Assembly: GCF_036669915.1 (NCBI RefSeq)
Contig: NC_089319.1
Location: 1,954,582 to 2,018,581, forward strand
Origin: Pocillopora verrucosa
Taxonomy: Eukaryota > Cnidaria > Anthozoa > Scleractinia > Pocilloporidae
Direction: 5' to 3'
DNA: 64,000 nucleotides
Below the pieces are notes generated by a model. It was given only the letters and a program-made list of their open reading frames with translations, ran no database searches and was not told where the DNA came from. The position numbers and the translations under genes were made by a program. Below, piece after piece: positions 45,176 to 55,537 of this stretch. Within the stretch, counting starts at the first letter, position 1, and each line of letters begins with the position of its first letter.

Positions 45176-46309
45176 TACAAAGACTCAGGTGGGATATTTC
45201 AGACACGAGTCATGAGTAGATGACGCTCCCTCTGTTTGGTTACGTCAGTTTGGGGGTTGACGTATGTTATTGTGCTGATAATCACTTATGCATACATTAT
45301 CTTTGTTCTAGTCAACAGTATTCCGTAGCATTTCCGGTCTGGATATTATCACCGCATTTATTTCTCAGTTTAGTTTGCTTTCCCATGTCACGTTTAAGAA
45401 CTGCATGAAGATGATGTGCTTATACAGAGTACGTTCTGTTTTCTTCTCTGAGTAACCTGTTTATGAGGAACTCCTATCAACACGTATTCGATTGTGGGTC
45501 ATATGGGATAAACCTGACCTAATTTTGATATAAACTTTTCATATTGAAACACCCTCTGAAGAAAAAAAAACGTGTTTGCTGTGATGAATTAAAAAAGACA
45601 CGCGAACATTCCTATGTTGTCATTTTTTAATACTCTTGAAAACGAAAACAATACAATCAATAGAGCTGATAAAATTGTAACAGAATGCACGCGCATACTT
45701 GATATTTCATCTGAATCGTACGATCAAAACAATCGAGAAAACTCCTCGAATGGAAACCATAAGGAAATGTTTTGATATCTATAGAAGTTCGCGGGCATGA
45801 CCGCCAAAGTCCGATGGCGCTCTAAGTCTCATAATTGACATATCTCCAAAGATCTCGCTAACTTTCTCTTTGAAATTGAAATGCCTCTTGTCCGTGGTTC
45901 AACATAAAAATGTCGCAATATCCACCCCTCTGATTGTGACTTAAAGTAGGCAAGCGATATGGGTCCTTTCCTATTTTTTTGCAAGTGGCACGCGATTTTC
46001 AGTGAATACTTTATCCTAGTCTCAACATTTGCATCCTCCTTTCTCGTGTCCAGGCAACTCAGGTTACCTCATAAGTAAGAAATGAAGGCGGCCCAAGCCT
46101 AAGGACACTCTTGGTAGCCTGCGATAAAAAATGTTCTTCTTGATATAAATCGGCTTTTGTTCATTGAGAGGAAAACATACCGTAACGCTTCATATGCGTT
46201 TCTCCACTCTCTGGATTGAAGCTTTTGCTTGGAAGCTTGACATACATGCTGGTTGAGAATTCGAGATTTTATGTAACACTTGTAATTATGCATCGAAGAG
46301 CGACTTTCA
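45176..46309. other. Intergenic stretch with no recognised gene
   Basis: No family signature is seen on either strand. A minus-strand ORF (46099-46500) overlaps the end of the next gene in another frame and is taken as chance. Confidence 0.4.
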
Positions 46310-46933
46310 TCTGCGAAATTCCTCTGAATTGTGTCCGTATTGAAGCATGCTAACTCCTTGTATGTACTCAAAACTGGTTTTTCGTTTGGCTTTTTGGTTG
46401 TCTTCTGATTCAAAAAAACCGCCCGGTGGCGACGAGTTTTTTTCGGGAACTTGATCGTATTTTGAAGAGTACCCCATGACAGAAGTAAGGTTACCATCAA
46501 AGTCGTCGCAATTTCCTTTAGGATTGGCCGACATGCAGATAGACTTGCTAATTTGACTTATATAGGCCGAGTCTGGTTTTCGACCCTGAGAATTATCCGC
46601 AATTTCTGGATCATAGAGAAACGGCTCGCTATGAAAAATTCCATCGGTTGTATCACTTCTGCTTTCTGTCCTTAACGTTTCGTTGGTTAATTTGGGGTTA
46701 TGAAAGAGCTCTTGGTCCAGGACTATCTCTGGCTGGGAGTCAAGAGCCAACGTTGAATTGATCTGTCTAATTCTCTTCAACCATTCCATGGAACGTTTGT
46801 CTTTTTCCCAGCGCAACTTTTGAACTTTTGGCATACGCGGTTTTGTTGCTAAGGAGATAAACCCTGTTGAACCAGGTCGTATTTGGCAATGATCATTTTG
46901 GACCACTTGAACTATAGGAGATAGCCTTTCCAT
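46307..46933 (-). CDS. RKPDSTYI-family protein A (unrecognised family)
   Basis: A 208-residue protein in one exon, not recognised as any known family. It shares three blocks with the proteins at 51016 and 54677: an N-terminal MERLSPIV block (compare MAKCFNPGL and MVKRLNPLP), PKVQKLRW followed eight residues later by EWL (W42, E50-L52), and RKPDSAYIS (118-126). A fourth short block, FEYI (188-191), resembles CEYI in protein C. No signal peptide, membrane helix or enzyme motif is seen; the protein is polar and probably largely disordered, so a cytosolic adaptor or regulator with short linear motifs is a guess. Conservation of motif order and spacing across otherwise diverged paralogues argues that it is a real gene. 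Part of its upstream region (47001-47198) is duplicated at 49635-49817. Confidence 0.65.
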   Translation of the reverse strand: MERLSPIVQVVQNDHCQIRPGSTGFISLATKPRMPKVQKLRWEKDKRSMEWLKRIRQINSTLALDSQPEIVLDQELFHNPKLTNETLRTESRSDTTDGIFHSEPFLYDPEIADNSQGRKPDSAYISQISKSICMSANPKGNCDDFDGNLTSVMGYSSKYDQVPEKNSSPPGGFFESEDNQKAKRKTSFEYIQGVSMLQYGHNSEEFRR

Positions 46934-47000
46934 AAGGACAAGTCTTTGGTGCCTTATCTTGTTCCGGCTCCTTTTCTACTCCTTATTTACCTGAATGCTA

Positions 47001-47198
47001 TTAGTTTTCACAATCAACAACCTGCAAAACAAAGATAGACACGCATGCGTGGTTGGTTAAAACGACTACTCTAACTGAAAAATATAATTTTACTGTAAGT
47101 CGTGTGTGTCTGTAAATTATCACGCACCATTTGATTGGACAAACCAGTGATGTTTGTGTGTTCATGTGAAAGCTTAGCTGCTCCAGTGACGTATTAAT
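47001..47198 (-). promoter_or_regulatory. Upstream region of family member A, duplicated at 49635-49817
   Basis: The segment from 'ttagtttt.acaatcaa' through 'acgcatgcgtggttggttaa', 'cgccatttg.ttggacaaa' and 'gtgacgtattaat' is found in the same order and orientation at 49635-49817. It starts 68 bp upstream of the start codon at 46933, so it probably covers the promoter or 5' leader. GTGACGTATTAAT contains a CRE-like TGACGTA core; this is only a match by eye. Confidence 0.55.
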
Positions 47199-47204
47199 GA
47201 TTGC

Positions 47205-49509
47205 AAATTTTTTTGTCGTAATAACATATTAAATTCTGAAGCATTTTTCCCTTTGAAAACGCCGAACAAAGGGCTTAAAAAGTCAGTTTTCTAGGTTTTC
47301 ACTAGATTATGGAATGTGAAAGAGATGTGTGATTAATATGTTCAAATAAGAATGTTTACTGGAAGTTCAGGAAAACGGATGATCGTTCAAACCGGTACCG
47401 AGTGCTATTTCTAGCGAGCGCCAGCTAATATTCGAAAGTTTCGAAAGTGATTAAGATCCAGTGGCTTTTTGTTATCATCCCTTGAAATATGAATCTACAC
47501 TGGACCGTCTTATTGCGTAGCAGAATTAGTTACTTTCCCCAAAATAAATGCAGATTCCGAGATTTTCTGAACACCGTTTCATGCTGTCAACACATCTAGT
47601 TTAGATAACTATGCTGCGGTTCTAACCGCGACCGGAGAGTCAAAAAGTTGATAGTGTAGTGATTTCCTCAGTGAAAGCGTAGTTCTGAAAAGGATTGTTA
47701 CCCTTGGAATAAGGACTAACAGCCTGAGCGGAAGTCGTCCCCAGATTTAAGGAGTTATTCGTCAGTGGTAGAGCATTATAAACCGTGCTCGTGAAACACT
47801 CGACTGAATGAATAATTATTCATTTGACTAAAATAAACAAACTTGCGTGTTTGAAAAACAGATGACCCCATCTTTCAATCATTTTCGAAGACATTAAATA
47901 CACAGACAGAATTTATTCAAGTTTTTCATTCAAATGACACTCTATACTGTGCCTAAGTTTCAAGGAGGTTAATGTATCCGTACTTAGATCAGCAGAACAG
48001 TTTTTTTTTTTTCGAAAACGTTAGCGAAAGAGTTGAAACGATGAACGAAACGATTTCTTCAAAATATACTTAGAAACAGACAACCTAAATGATGATCGTG
48101 GAGATCAATCTATCAAAACACTATAAAGATCGGTCCACTTACCACTCAGATGAAAACCAGTCGAACCAGAGCAACTTTCGATTTGTTGTTAAAACTCAAC
48201 ACGTCCTGAATAGAGTTTAAGGTATCAGATTTGTTATTAGTGTTGATCAATGTTTTAAACAAGGTTTGTTGTACGACTTTGCAGTGGAATCCTTTTGACG
48301 CGTCAGTGACTTATTTTTAAATTTCTGAATTTTTTGAATGTACTTACGATATCATAACAAAAGAAAAAATAAATTAGAATTAATAGCGATCGTTAAGTTC
48401 TGCCTGTCTTCTAGTTACCCCCTGAGGCGTTCAATCGCACGTCATGCAATCGTGATTTTTAAATTCAAATAAATGTCACCGTAGGTACAAGACTTGAGAG
48501 CTTAGCTTTGTTGCGAATGACAGACGAAATCCCAGATAGGTTATTGTGACAATTCCAGTGTTAGTTGTGTATGTGAAAGAATTGCATCTACGATTATTTT
48601 CATATAACCTAAATAAAGATGGCGGCAGTTCCACTCATTGATGATTAAACGATGGTTAGTGCTGTCATTTTAAATTCATGACTGTTTCTGCATGTCAAAG
48701 GTTCTTTTGTCTCACTGCTAATTTACCTCCAATATTCGCCTCTATCGCCGCTTTACGTAGAGGCTTAATCATAACAAAAACTGAGAAAAAAAAGAAGGAA
48801 AATGGAGAAATGAAACAAAAATAAATAACTTTAAAGATGTAGTGTAATGCCAACTAGAGGTATCGATGAAAGTACCAAAGGTTAACTTATTTGTTTGTTG
48901 GGCAATTGAAGTAGACTTTAAGAGCCGGTTATCCTAAATTGGACCGCCTTTTTAGGATTTCAATAGACTTTCAGATTTCTTAATAAAAGCGGTTTTGTAA
49001 TAAGTATTATTGCAATGTTAGTTGTAAGTGTGCTAGACACTGAACACAAAAGTTAGATAAAAAGTTTGACTAAACAAGAGATAATTTACGACGCGGTAAA
49101 ACTAAACAAAGGCTAAACCTTATCTACGCCTTAACCATGTCGCGTGCCCGCTCACTGATACGAACAATAGGAAGCAAACACTGTGGTTTTCAAAGTGAGA
49201 GGCCAATACTTTCACTTCGTTGACAGAAGAGTTACGCATTTTTCCTGTCTTAAGGATGGCAATATAAGTAATTTGTTGGATCGTTTATAGCAGAGTCATC
49301 ATGAAACGTCAAGAAAGTAATTAAGAAGCATGGATTTCAATATTGATACAAACTTGTGTCGGTCAACACAAAGGAGATTATTTTGTCTTAGGTAGAAATA
49401 TCAATTCCAGTTTAGAATTGTGACACCCAACCAATAAAAGCAGGGATTGAAGTAATTTTGATCTTGTTTTTTAAACACCACACCATAGTTCTGATCATAT
49501 GTGCTAAAT
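47205..49509. other. Intergenic stretch with no recognised gene
   Basis: AT-rich with no recognised gene or repeat family. The longest T run is at about 48001-48012. Confidence 0.4.
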
Positions 49510-49510
49510 A

Positions 49511-49937
49511 TTTCCCTTTCTCGTGCCCAGCTCTGTTTGAATCACATAAGGAAAAGGGAAAAAAAACAATCAAAATGACTGAGTACTCTTCCGCCTTCTA
49601 AGTTTATATCGATGAGTAACGCATATGAAGGTTGTTAGTTTTTACAATCAATAATCCAAAAAACAAAGGAAAAAACGCATGCGTGGTTGGTTAACGACTA
49701 TTCTAACTGGAAAATATAGGAAATATAATGTTATTGTATGTCGTGAATGTCTATAGTTAAAACGCGCCATTTGGTTGGACAAATTAATAATGTTTGTGCC
49801 TCTTGTGACGTATTAATCATTTCCCTTTCTTGTGTCCACCTCTGTTTGAATAATAAGAGAAAAAGGAAAAAACAATCGAAAGGACTGAGCACTGTACCAC
49901 CTTCTAAGTTTTTTATCGACGAGTAACCGTCGGCATA
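49511..49937. repeat. Duplicated upstream segment flanked by a 120-bp direct repeat
   Basis: A block of about 120 bp ('tttccctttct.gtgcc' ... 'ccttctaagttt' ... 'gagtaac') occurs at 49511-49630 and again at 49820-49937, about 309 bp apart. The copy of family member A's upstream region (49635-49817) lies exactly between them. No coding remnant of the family was found beside it. Confidence 0.65.
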
Positions 49938-49939
49938 TG

Positions 49940-51015
49940 ATGGATATTTTTAACTTGAAATCTTTCGGTAAAACCAGCAGCTGGCGCTGGTATTGAAACG
50001 AAATGTTTGTATTATACCACCAACTATTATCAAAAAAATTACAATCTCTTGCTATTGTAGATGTGAACATGTGAACAAATCAGTACAATATTAAACCTTA
50101 ACCAGCTAGAAGTTACATAACACCACACTCCTTCGAATAATGAAAATTCTGACGAAGCTGAATACATGAAATTGCAGATCAGTTGAGAGAATTTCTAATC
50201 AGACGTCTGGAGTCAAGAGATTTAATTTTCCCGATTAAAAATCAATGAGCTGTAAACAGAACTGAAACGAAGAGATTTGAGTTCATGGGGGCAAAAATAT
50301 CTCTTGACGTTATTACACAAAGCATTTCGTCATCGAGGACCTATGAAAGAAGACAGAAAGAACTCTGTAGGCGATTCACAAAGTCTTATGTGAAAGACTT
50401 CCTTTCTTGACATGAACCTATGGGAGCTTTGATGCGCTTCCAATTTATTGAATCTGTGAAAGATTTTGGTGACTATAACACACGTGGGTTTCATCATCTG
50501 ATTTAGAACTGATGTAAAAGTTAAGGATTTAACCAGGAGGGGAAGGGTGGGGATCCAATCAGTGACAGATATGTCAAAAAAGTTTAGTCATAACAATGGA
50601 TCAACTTGACAGGTCCACAGTTGTCGTACTTCAGTGATTTGTACGTTAACCTACAGTCAAAACTGTAGACAAACGCCATTCAATGGTTGTATTTCCAGGA
50701 ATTTGACAAATTTACTTTAGGACAATGTCTTCATTTGCTTATTCACGATCTGTTTAGGTGAACAATTAATTTAATTGATTGAATGCAATCAAGCATTACA
50801 TCCAGAAGCTTCTGTCTCTTACAAGGCCGCGAATGCTGTTAGTTGCTGAACATATTTCTGAGTCGCCATTTCGTTCAATATTAATCAAAGCTAAGCACGA
50901 TTAACACCGTTTATATCAATTTCCGTTTCATCCAATCCTTGCTCGAGTGTACTACAGATACTTATGACTGTGTATCACCTTCCGTGCAATTTCGTTTGCC
51001 CTCTGTAATCCTTGG
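49940..51015. other. Intergenic stretch with no recognised gene
   Basis: No gene or repeat family recognised. It is the 3' flank of family member B. Confidence 0.4.
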
Positions 51016-51462
51016 TTATGTTATTCCATTTAACAAACAGATATACGTTGAATCAGGTTTCCGCCTGTTGGTATCTTCAATATTCAGGGACTTCACCGAT
51101 GAAGGTCGATTTAAGCTTGAAATTTTAGCTCTTTCTTTTAACTCTGTTAAAGCAGATTGCCCCCTGAGACCATCAAGGCTTTGACTTTTACGACCACTTT
51201 TGAACTGTCTGCTTGTGTATTGCGTTGTAGAGATTTGCATGTCTTTGGTGTTAATCTTGATTTGATTTATTCCGGGTTTAATGGCAAATACAGATGTTTT
51301 AACGAGGCTCATTCGCTTCAGCCACTCTTGAGAAATACTGCTCTCTGTCCAGGACACCTTTTGGACTGTTGGAACTGTTGGTTTGGATGCCGTTTCCTGG
51401 CCGCCATATGATTCCGTTTCTTCCACGATCCTCGGAAGCCCTGGATTAAAACACTTTGCCAT
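51016..51462 (-). CDS. RKPDSTYI-family protein B (unrecognised family)
   Basis: A 148-residue protein in one exon, the shortest of the three paralogues. An in-frame TGA lies five codons upstream of the ATG, so this start is well placed. Blocks: MAKCFNPGLPRIVEE (1-15), PTVQKVSW with EWLKRM eight residues after the Trp (W38, E46-L48), and RRKPDSTYICLL (133-144) almost at the C-terminus. The EYI block of A and C is absent because the protein ends after RKPDSTYI. The middle is polar and basic (KSGRKSQS). No membrane segment or enzyme motif is seen. Function unknown. Confidence 0.65.
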   Translation of the reverse strand: MAKCFNPGLPRIVEETESYGGQETASKPTVPTVQKVSWTESSISQEWLKRMSLVKTSVFAIKPGINQIKINTKDMQISTTQYTSRQFKSGRKSQSLDGLRGQSALTELKERAKISSLNRPSSVKSLNIEDTNRRKPDSTYICLLNGIT

Positions 51463-54400
51463 TCTTGTTAGCTTTCATTCCCCAGTGTTCGTTCAAACTC
51501 CAAGCGAAGTTAAGAAGTTGTTCATTCTAGCATCAGTATTCAGCAGTCCTTATCCAGCAGGTCACTAGCTATTTGAACCAAAAAGAAATCCTGAATATCT
51601 TTTCTTCGTTTGGAGATAAAGATTTTGATGACTAAAGTCCAAATGAATTTCCTTTCAGACAATCAGTCAATAATTAACGAAAACTACTATTGCTATGTCT
51701 AACTTGCTATGTCATATTGTGAAAAAGTCGTTGAAAAATAAACTTAAACGGCAAAAATACCGTGGAAAATCTTATCATTAATTAATTAGAATATCCAAGC
51801 AAAGATGGAACAAAGATTTTCCATAAAACCCATGCTAACAAATTGGGTGTAAAATTAACTTTTAAAAGTGTAATCAAAGATTAACCATTTAGCAATTGAT
51901 TATCGCTTATTTTCTGGCCACCAGGTCAGAGACAGGTTATTAACTGTAGACACCGATTTATATTCATTAGTATCATTAGATAGGTAAACTGTCGGACTCA
52001 ATGTTATTTATTTTCATACAGGTGAAGTGCTATGTCAGCCATCTATGAATTATACAATAATGCGAGTATCCTACAGTTAGTGTCGATTTCTGTCTGATCA
52101 GTTTGTATCGCGTAGTTATTCAGTTACATCTGAGAATAGGACAGCCTACAAAAAAACAAACAAGGCAGTAAACAAACCTCTCTGTTAACGAAGAGAAAAA
52201 TCATAAAGAAACGACGATTTCAGGACAGGCTTTACTGGTTTTCCATCGCCGTAGTTTTTTGGCTTGGTAACTGTTTATATATCTGGATTAACAACCAAGA
52301 GAGAGTTTTGGTTTTGTACGGTTGCCAGAAGCAACCTAAAAAATCTTTCCATCACAATAAGTTTAAGTCGCCTAGTATTGCCAGCGTTTCACTTGACTAA
52401 CATAATAGAAAGTTCTAAACAATATAATCCCATCAGACTGTTATGACATTATCCTTTTAGAAGCTGATTCCCTTTATTTCACGTCTTACCTCCCGCTGAG
52501 TTTTTGAACTGGCGACGTAAGCAGAGTTTTTTTTAAATAATCTGACGTAAGTGGCTGAATACAACATCAAATGTAAGACCTCTGTAAGAGGTTAAGTGTC
52601 AGAAAACTTACCACCAAAATTACTGCCTTTCATTTCAACTAGTCTCTTAACAGTACAACCAAAAAGTTGCTGAAAGGTTTGACTCAAATCTTTACATCAG
52701 TGTTACTAAACAACAATAGCAAACCATTTTAAGCGGTTGTGAGGAACAAAAAGATTTAAGTGTATTATGGTACCGCAAACCCTGCATATATTGTGTACAT
52801 TCAATAGCTACGTAGACAGAGAGGCTGCACTGAACAAAACCTGCATGAACTTGGGTTTGTATGACGAATTTATTAAATTATTAAAATTTTCCAATTTATT
52901 ATTAACATTTTGCTCTATACTTACTTTGAGGAATGTGTAATATTTAAGTTCAGTTGTATTTCTTTCTTGATATTCAGCAGCTAGTATTCTATTGAAGTAA
53001 AACATGATGAGAGTAACTTCAATAAACATTTCTTTTATACGATACCGCAGCATGTAAACAAAATGGATCTCCCGCAATGGCCCCCGACGTAATGCGTATT
53101 GGTAGAATTTTGATCATTAACTTTGACAGATAAGTTGCAAGGCAACCAGAGTGAGTAAGATTTCGAAAATTCCCCGTACGGTTTTGAAGACCAACTCCTC
53201 AGGATTGAAATTGTGCAAAAGTTTTTTTTAATACGGTCAGATTTGATATGCGATTGATTCGCTCAAAAAAAAAATATCGTCCATTTCGAATTGTCCCGCC
53301 CCATTCGGTTTACGATTAGATCAAGCGAAAACGAAATAATTTCTCGCTAATAGTGCATTCCATAATCTTTCTGTTGATATATAGTTTATGGTGGTTATGT
53401 TTCAAAAGGCGCATTCATTTTTTTTTGCGGAGGACACCCGCGAAGGTCTATTGTATCCTTAAAGTCTTTTTGGAGACATATTCACGATTAAGAAAAAGAG
53501 GAATTCACGGAACCCGTATTTTCTCTTGTCACGAACTATCGATACCTTTTACTAAAGGAAATGTGATTGACTGGATTTGGACATGGTGTTATTATTATTA
53601 TTACTTTAGTTCTGCCCTTCAATTGATTTTAATAAAGTGGTCGCCCCAAGTTTTCAGATCATTCACTTAAGAATCTCTTGGTCAGTTAGAATCTCTTGAT
53701 CAGTTAGAATCTCTTGATCAGTTATTACTTGCTATCGTATGCGTCAGCCGGCTGAAACAAATCTAACTTTGAGTCATTTTCAGTATCTGGAACCTTATAA
53801 CTTATTGCTGAGGTAGACTGAAACACCTTGGATATAAGAATATATCAGGGTGAAATAACCGAAAACTAGATGTACAAACTATGGTGTGGGAAGTGAGGGG
53901 GGTGGGGACCGGGGGTTGCGATTTAGTAAGGAATAAAGGAACTGACAAAATCATACGTAATAAATAATATTTATTTTCATCGCGTAGACTTGAAGTTAAT
54001 ATAATATACAAGAAATAATCAACTTTTGGCTTCTAGTTAAATTTACCTGGGATACACATTTCACAATTACAACTTTAATAGACAGACACAACAGATCGCT
54101 ATTTCAAAATCTGCGTAGCCTCTCTTTTCAAGTCAAATAAAACATTTTCATGTGCTGTTTTCAAAGAAATAATTTAACTCAAATAAATTTTCTTTCAATA
54201 CATGTAGAAAACGAAATTTTCCTTTAAAACTTTTTTTCCTTTTGATTTATTGAATTCTAATTAATTTACAAATAATTCAGAGAAAATTAATGTTGCATGT
54301 CAAAATCAATCCTGACTTAGTCACCTCTGTGATTTGAGGTTGATCACTAGCAGATGCTGGATGACTTCTTATGGGCAGAAAGTTTTCACTGCTTGAAAAT

Positions 54401-54676
54401 GGCTCCTTCAATTTCCTAAGGTTTTGGGTTGACTCAACTCAGTCTAATAGCGCTGCAGTCACGAACGACTAGTTTTTTTTTTTTTTTTTAACAGCTCATC
54501 GTTAGGAGCTCGCGCAAAATTAAAGAGATCATTGGTTTAACGAACACATTATTATCTACATCACACCTTTCCCCGTGTTATTGTCCTCTTGTTTCACGCT
54601 TCCCTTGTGCACGAGTGGCAGGTAACATTATCTGTATACCACCATGTATCAGTTATGAACTAGCTAGCATCCTTAT
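51463..54676. other. Intergenic stretch between family members B and C
   Basis: No gene recognised. An 18-bp unit (gaatctcttgatcagtta) is repeated three times at 53671-53724. A 105-codon ORF at 53353-53670 has no family signature. Confidence 0.4.
53671..53724. repeat. Three copies of an 18-bp tandem repeat
   Basis: gaatctcttggtcagtta followed by two copies of gaatctcttgatcagtta, contiguous, with one base difference in the first. Confidence 0.9.
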
Positions 54677-55537
54677 CTACCGGCCAATCTGTTTAATGTA
54701 CTCGCAACTGCTCGACAGTTGACGATGAGCGTTGGGGGAAGAGCAGAAAAGCTTTCGTTGAGTAAACATGTTCATTTGAATGCAATTTAGATTTTTACAG
54801 TTTTTCGCCTTCTTTAGTTCATGATTTGTTCCCTCTCCATCTATGTGGTGTCCACCAAATTGCGCATGCGTCTGCTTTTGTGTTTCCTGTGTTAATCCGC
54901 TGATCAAGGAAATGTACGTTGAATCAGGTTTGCGTACGTCAGAAAGTTGAGGCAAGCTTTCCTTCCTCACAACCTTTACAAAGCGTTCAGATGGTGCAAT
55001 TCCACGTATTTTAGACGAGTCTTGACGACAAGGAACAAATCCTGCTCTTTTTCTATCACTGCTAGAGTTTAGCGTAGGCAATTTTCCGGAACGATGAGGG
55101 CTTTTTGGTGTGCAAATCTCCAAGTGATTCATGGTGGATGTTAGTCTGTTGATCTTGTTCAGCCACTCATCTGATAACTTGTTGTCTGTCCAGTTCAATT
55201 TCTTTACCTCAGGAACCCTTGTGTTAATAATCGCTGGTTTTTCCAACTCTAGGTTTTCATCTTCCTCTATCAGGCATGGTAACGGGTTTAGACGCTTCAC
55301 CATTGGGTATGAATGCGAACGCTGTCGAAAAAATCTGTTTTTTGGCCAGGCCACATTACTGACTTGCTCCACGTATGACCTCGACATGATTGGGAAACAA
55401 GGAGAGTCGGCTGTGGCCTTTACAACATATTCCTGTCGGCGAAATGTTAACACTTTCTTTGCCAGTGTATCGTGTTTGGAGCGTTGCTCTTCGTTTAGGA
55501 CGTTATCTTTATCGATCTCACAAAAGAAAATTTCCAT
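54677..55537 (-). CDS. RKPDSTYI-family protein C (unrecognised family)
   Basis: A 286-residue protein in one exon, the longest paralogue. Residues 79-90 (MVKRLNPLPCLI) match the very N-termini of A and B, so C carries about 78 extra residues in front. PEVKKLNW with EWL eight residues after the Trp (W116, E124-L126), VRKPDSTYISLI (201-212) and CEYIKQI (278-284) follow in the same order as in A. The middle is rich in S, K and R. 'aacccacag' just before the ATG could be an acceptor, so the true N-terminus may lie in an upstream exon. No signal peptide, membrane helix or catalytic motif is visible. Function unknown. Confidence 0.68.
   Translation of the reverse strand: MEIFFCEIDKDNVLNEEQRSKHDTLAKKVLTFRRQEYVVKATADSPCFPIMSRSYVEQVSNVAWPKNRFFRQRSHSYPMVKRLNPLPCLIEEDENLELEKPAIINTRVPEVKKLNWTDNKLSDEWLNKINRLTSTMNHLEICTPKSPHRSGKLPTLNSSSDRKRAGFVPCRQDSSKIRGIAPSERFVKVVRKESLPQLSDVRKPDSTYISLISGLTQETQKQTHAQFGGHHIDGEGTNHELKKAKNCKNLNCIQMNMFTQRKLFCSSPNAHRQLSSSCEYIKQIGR

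Noticed and set aside
46099-46500. 133-codon minus-strand ORF
   Set aside because: It overlaps the end of family member A in another frame and shows none of the family motifs.
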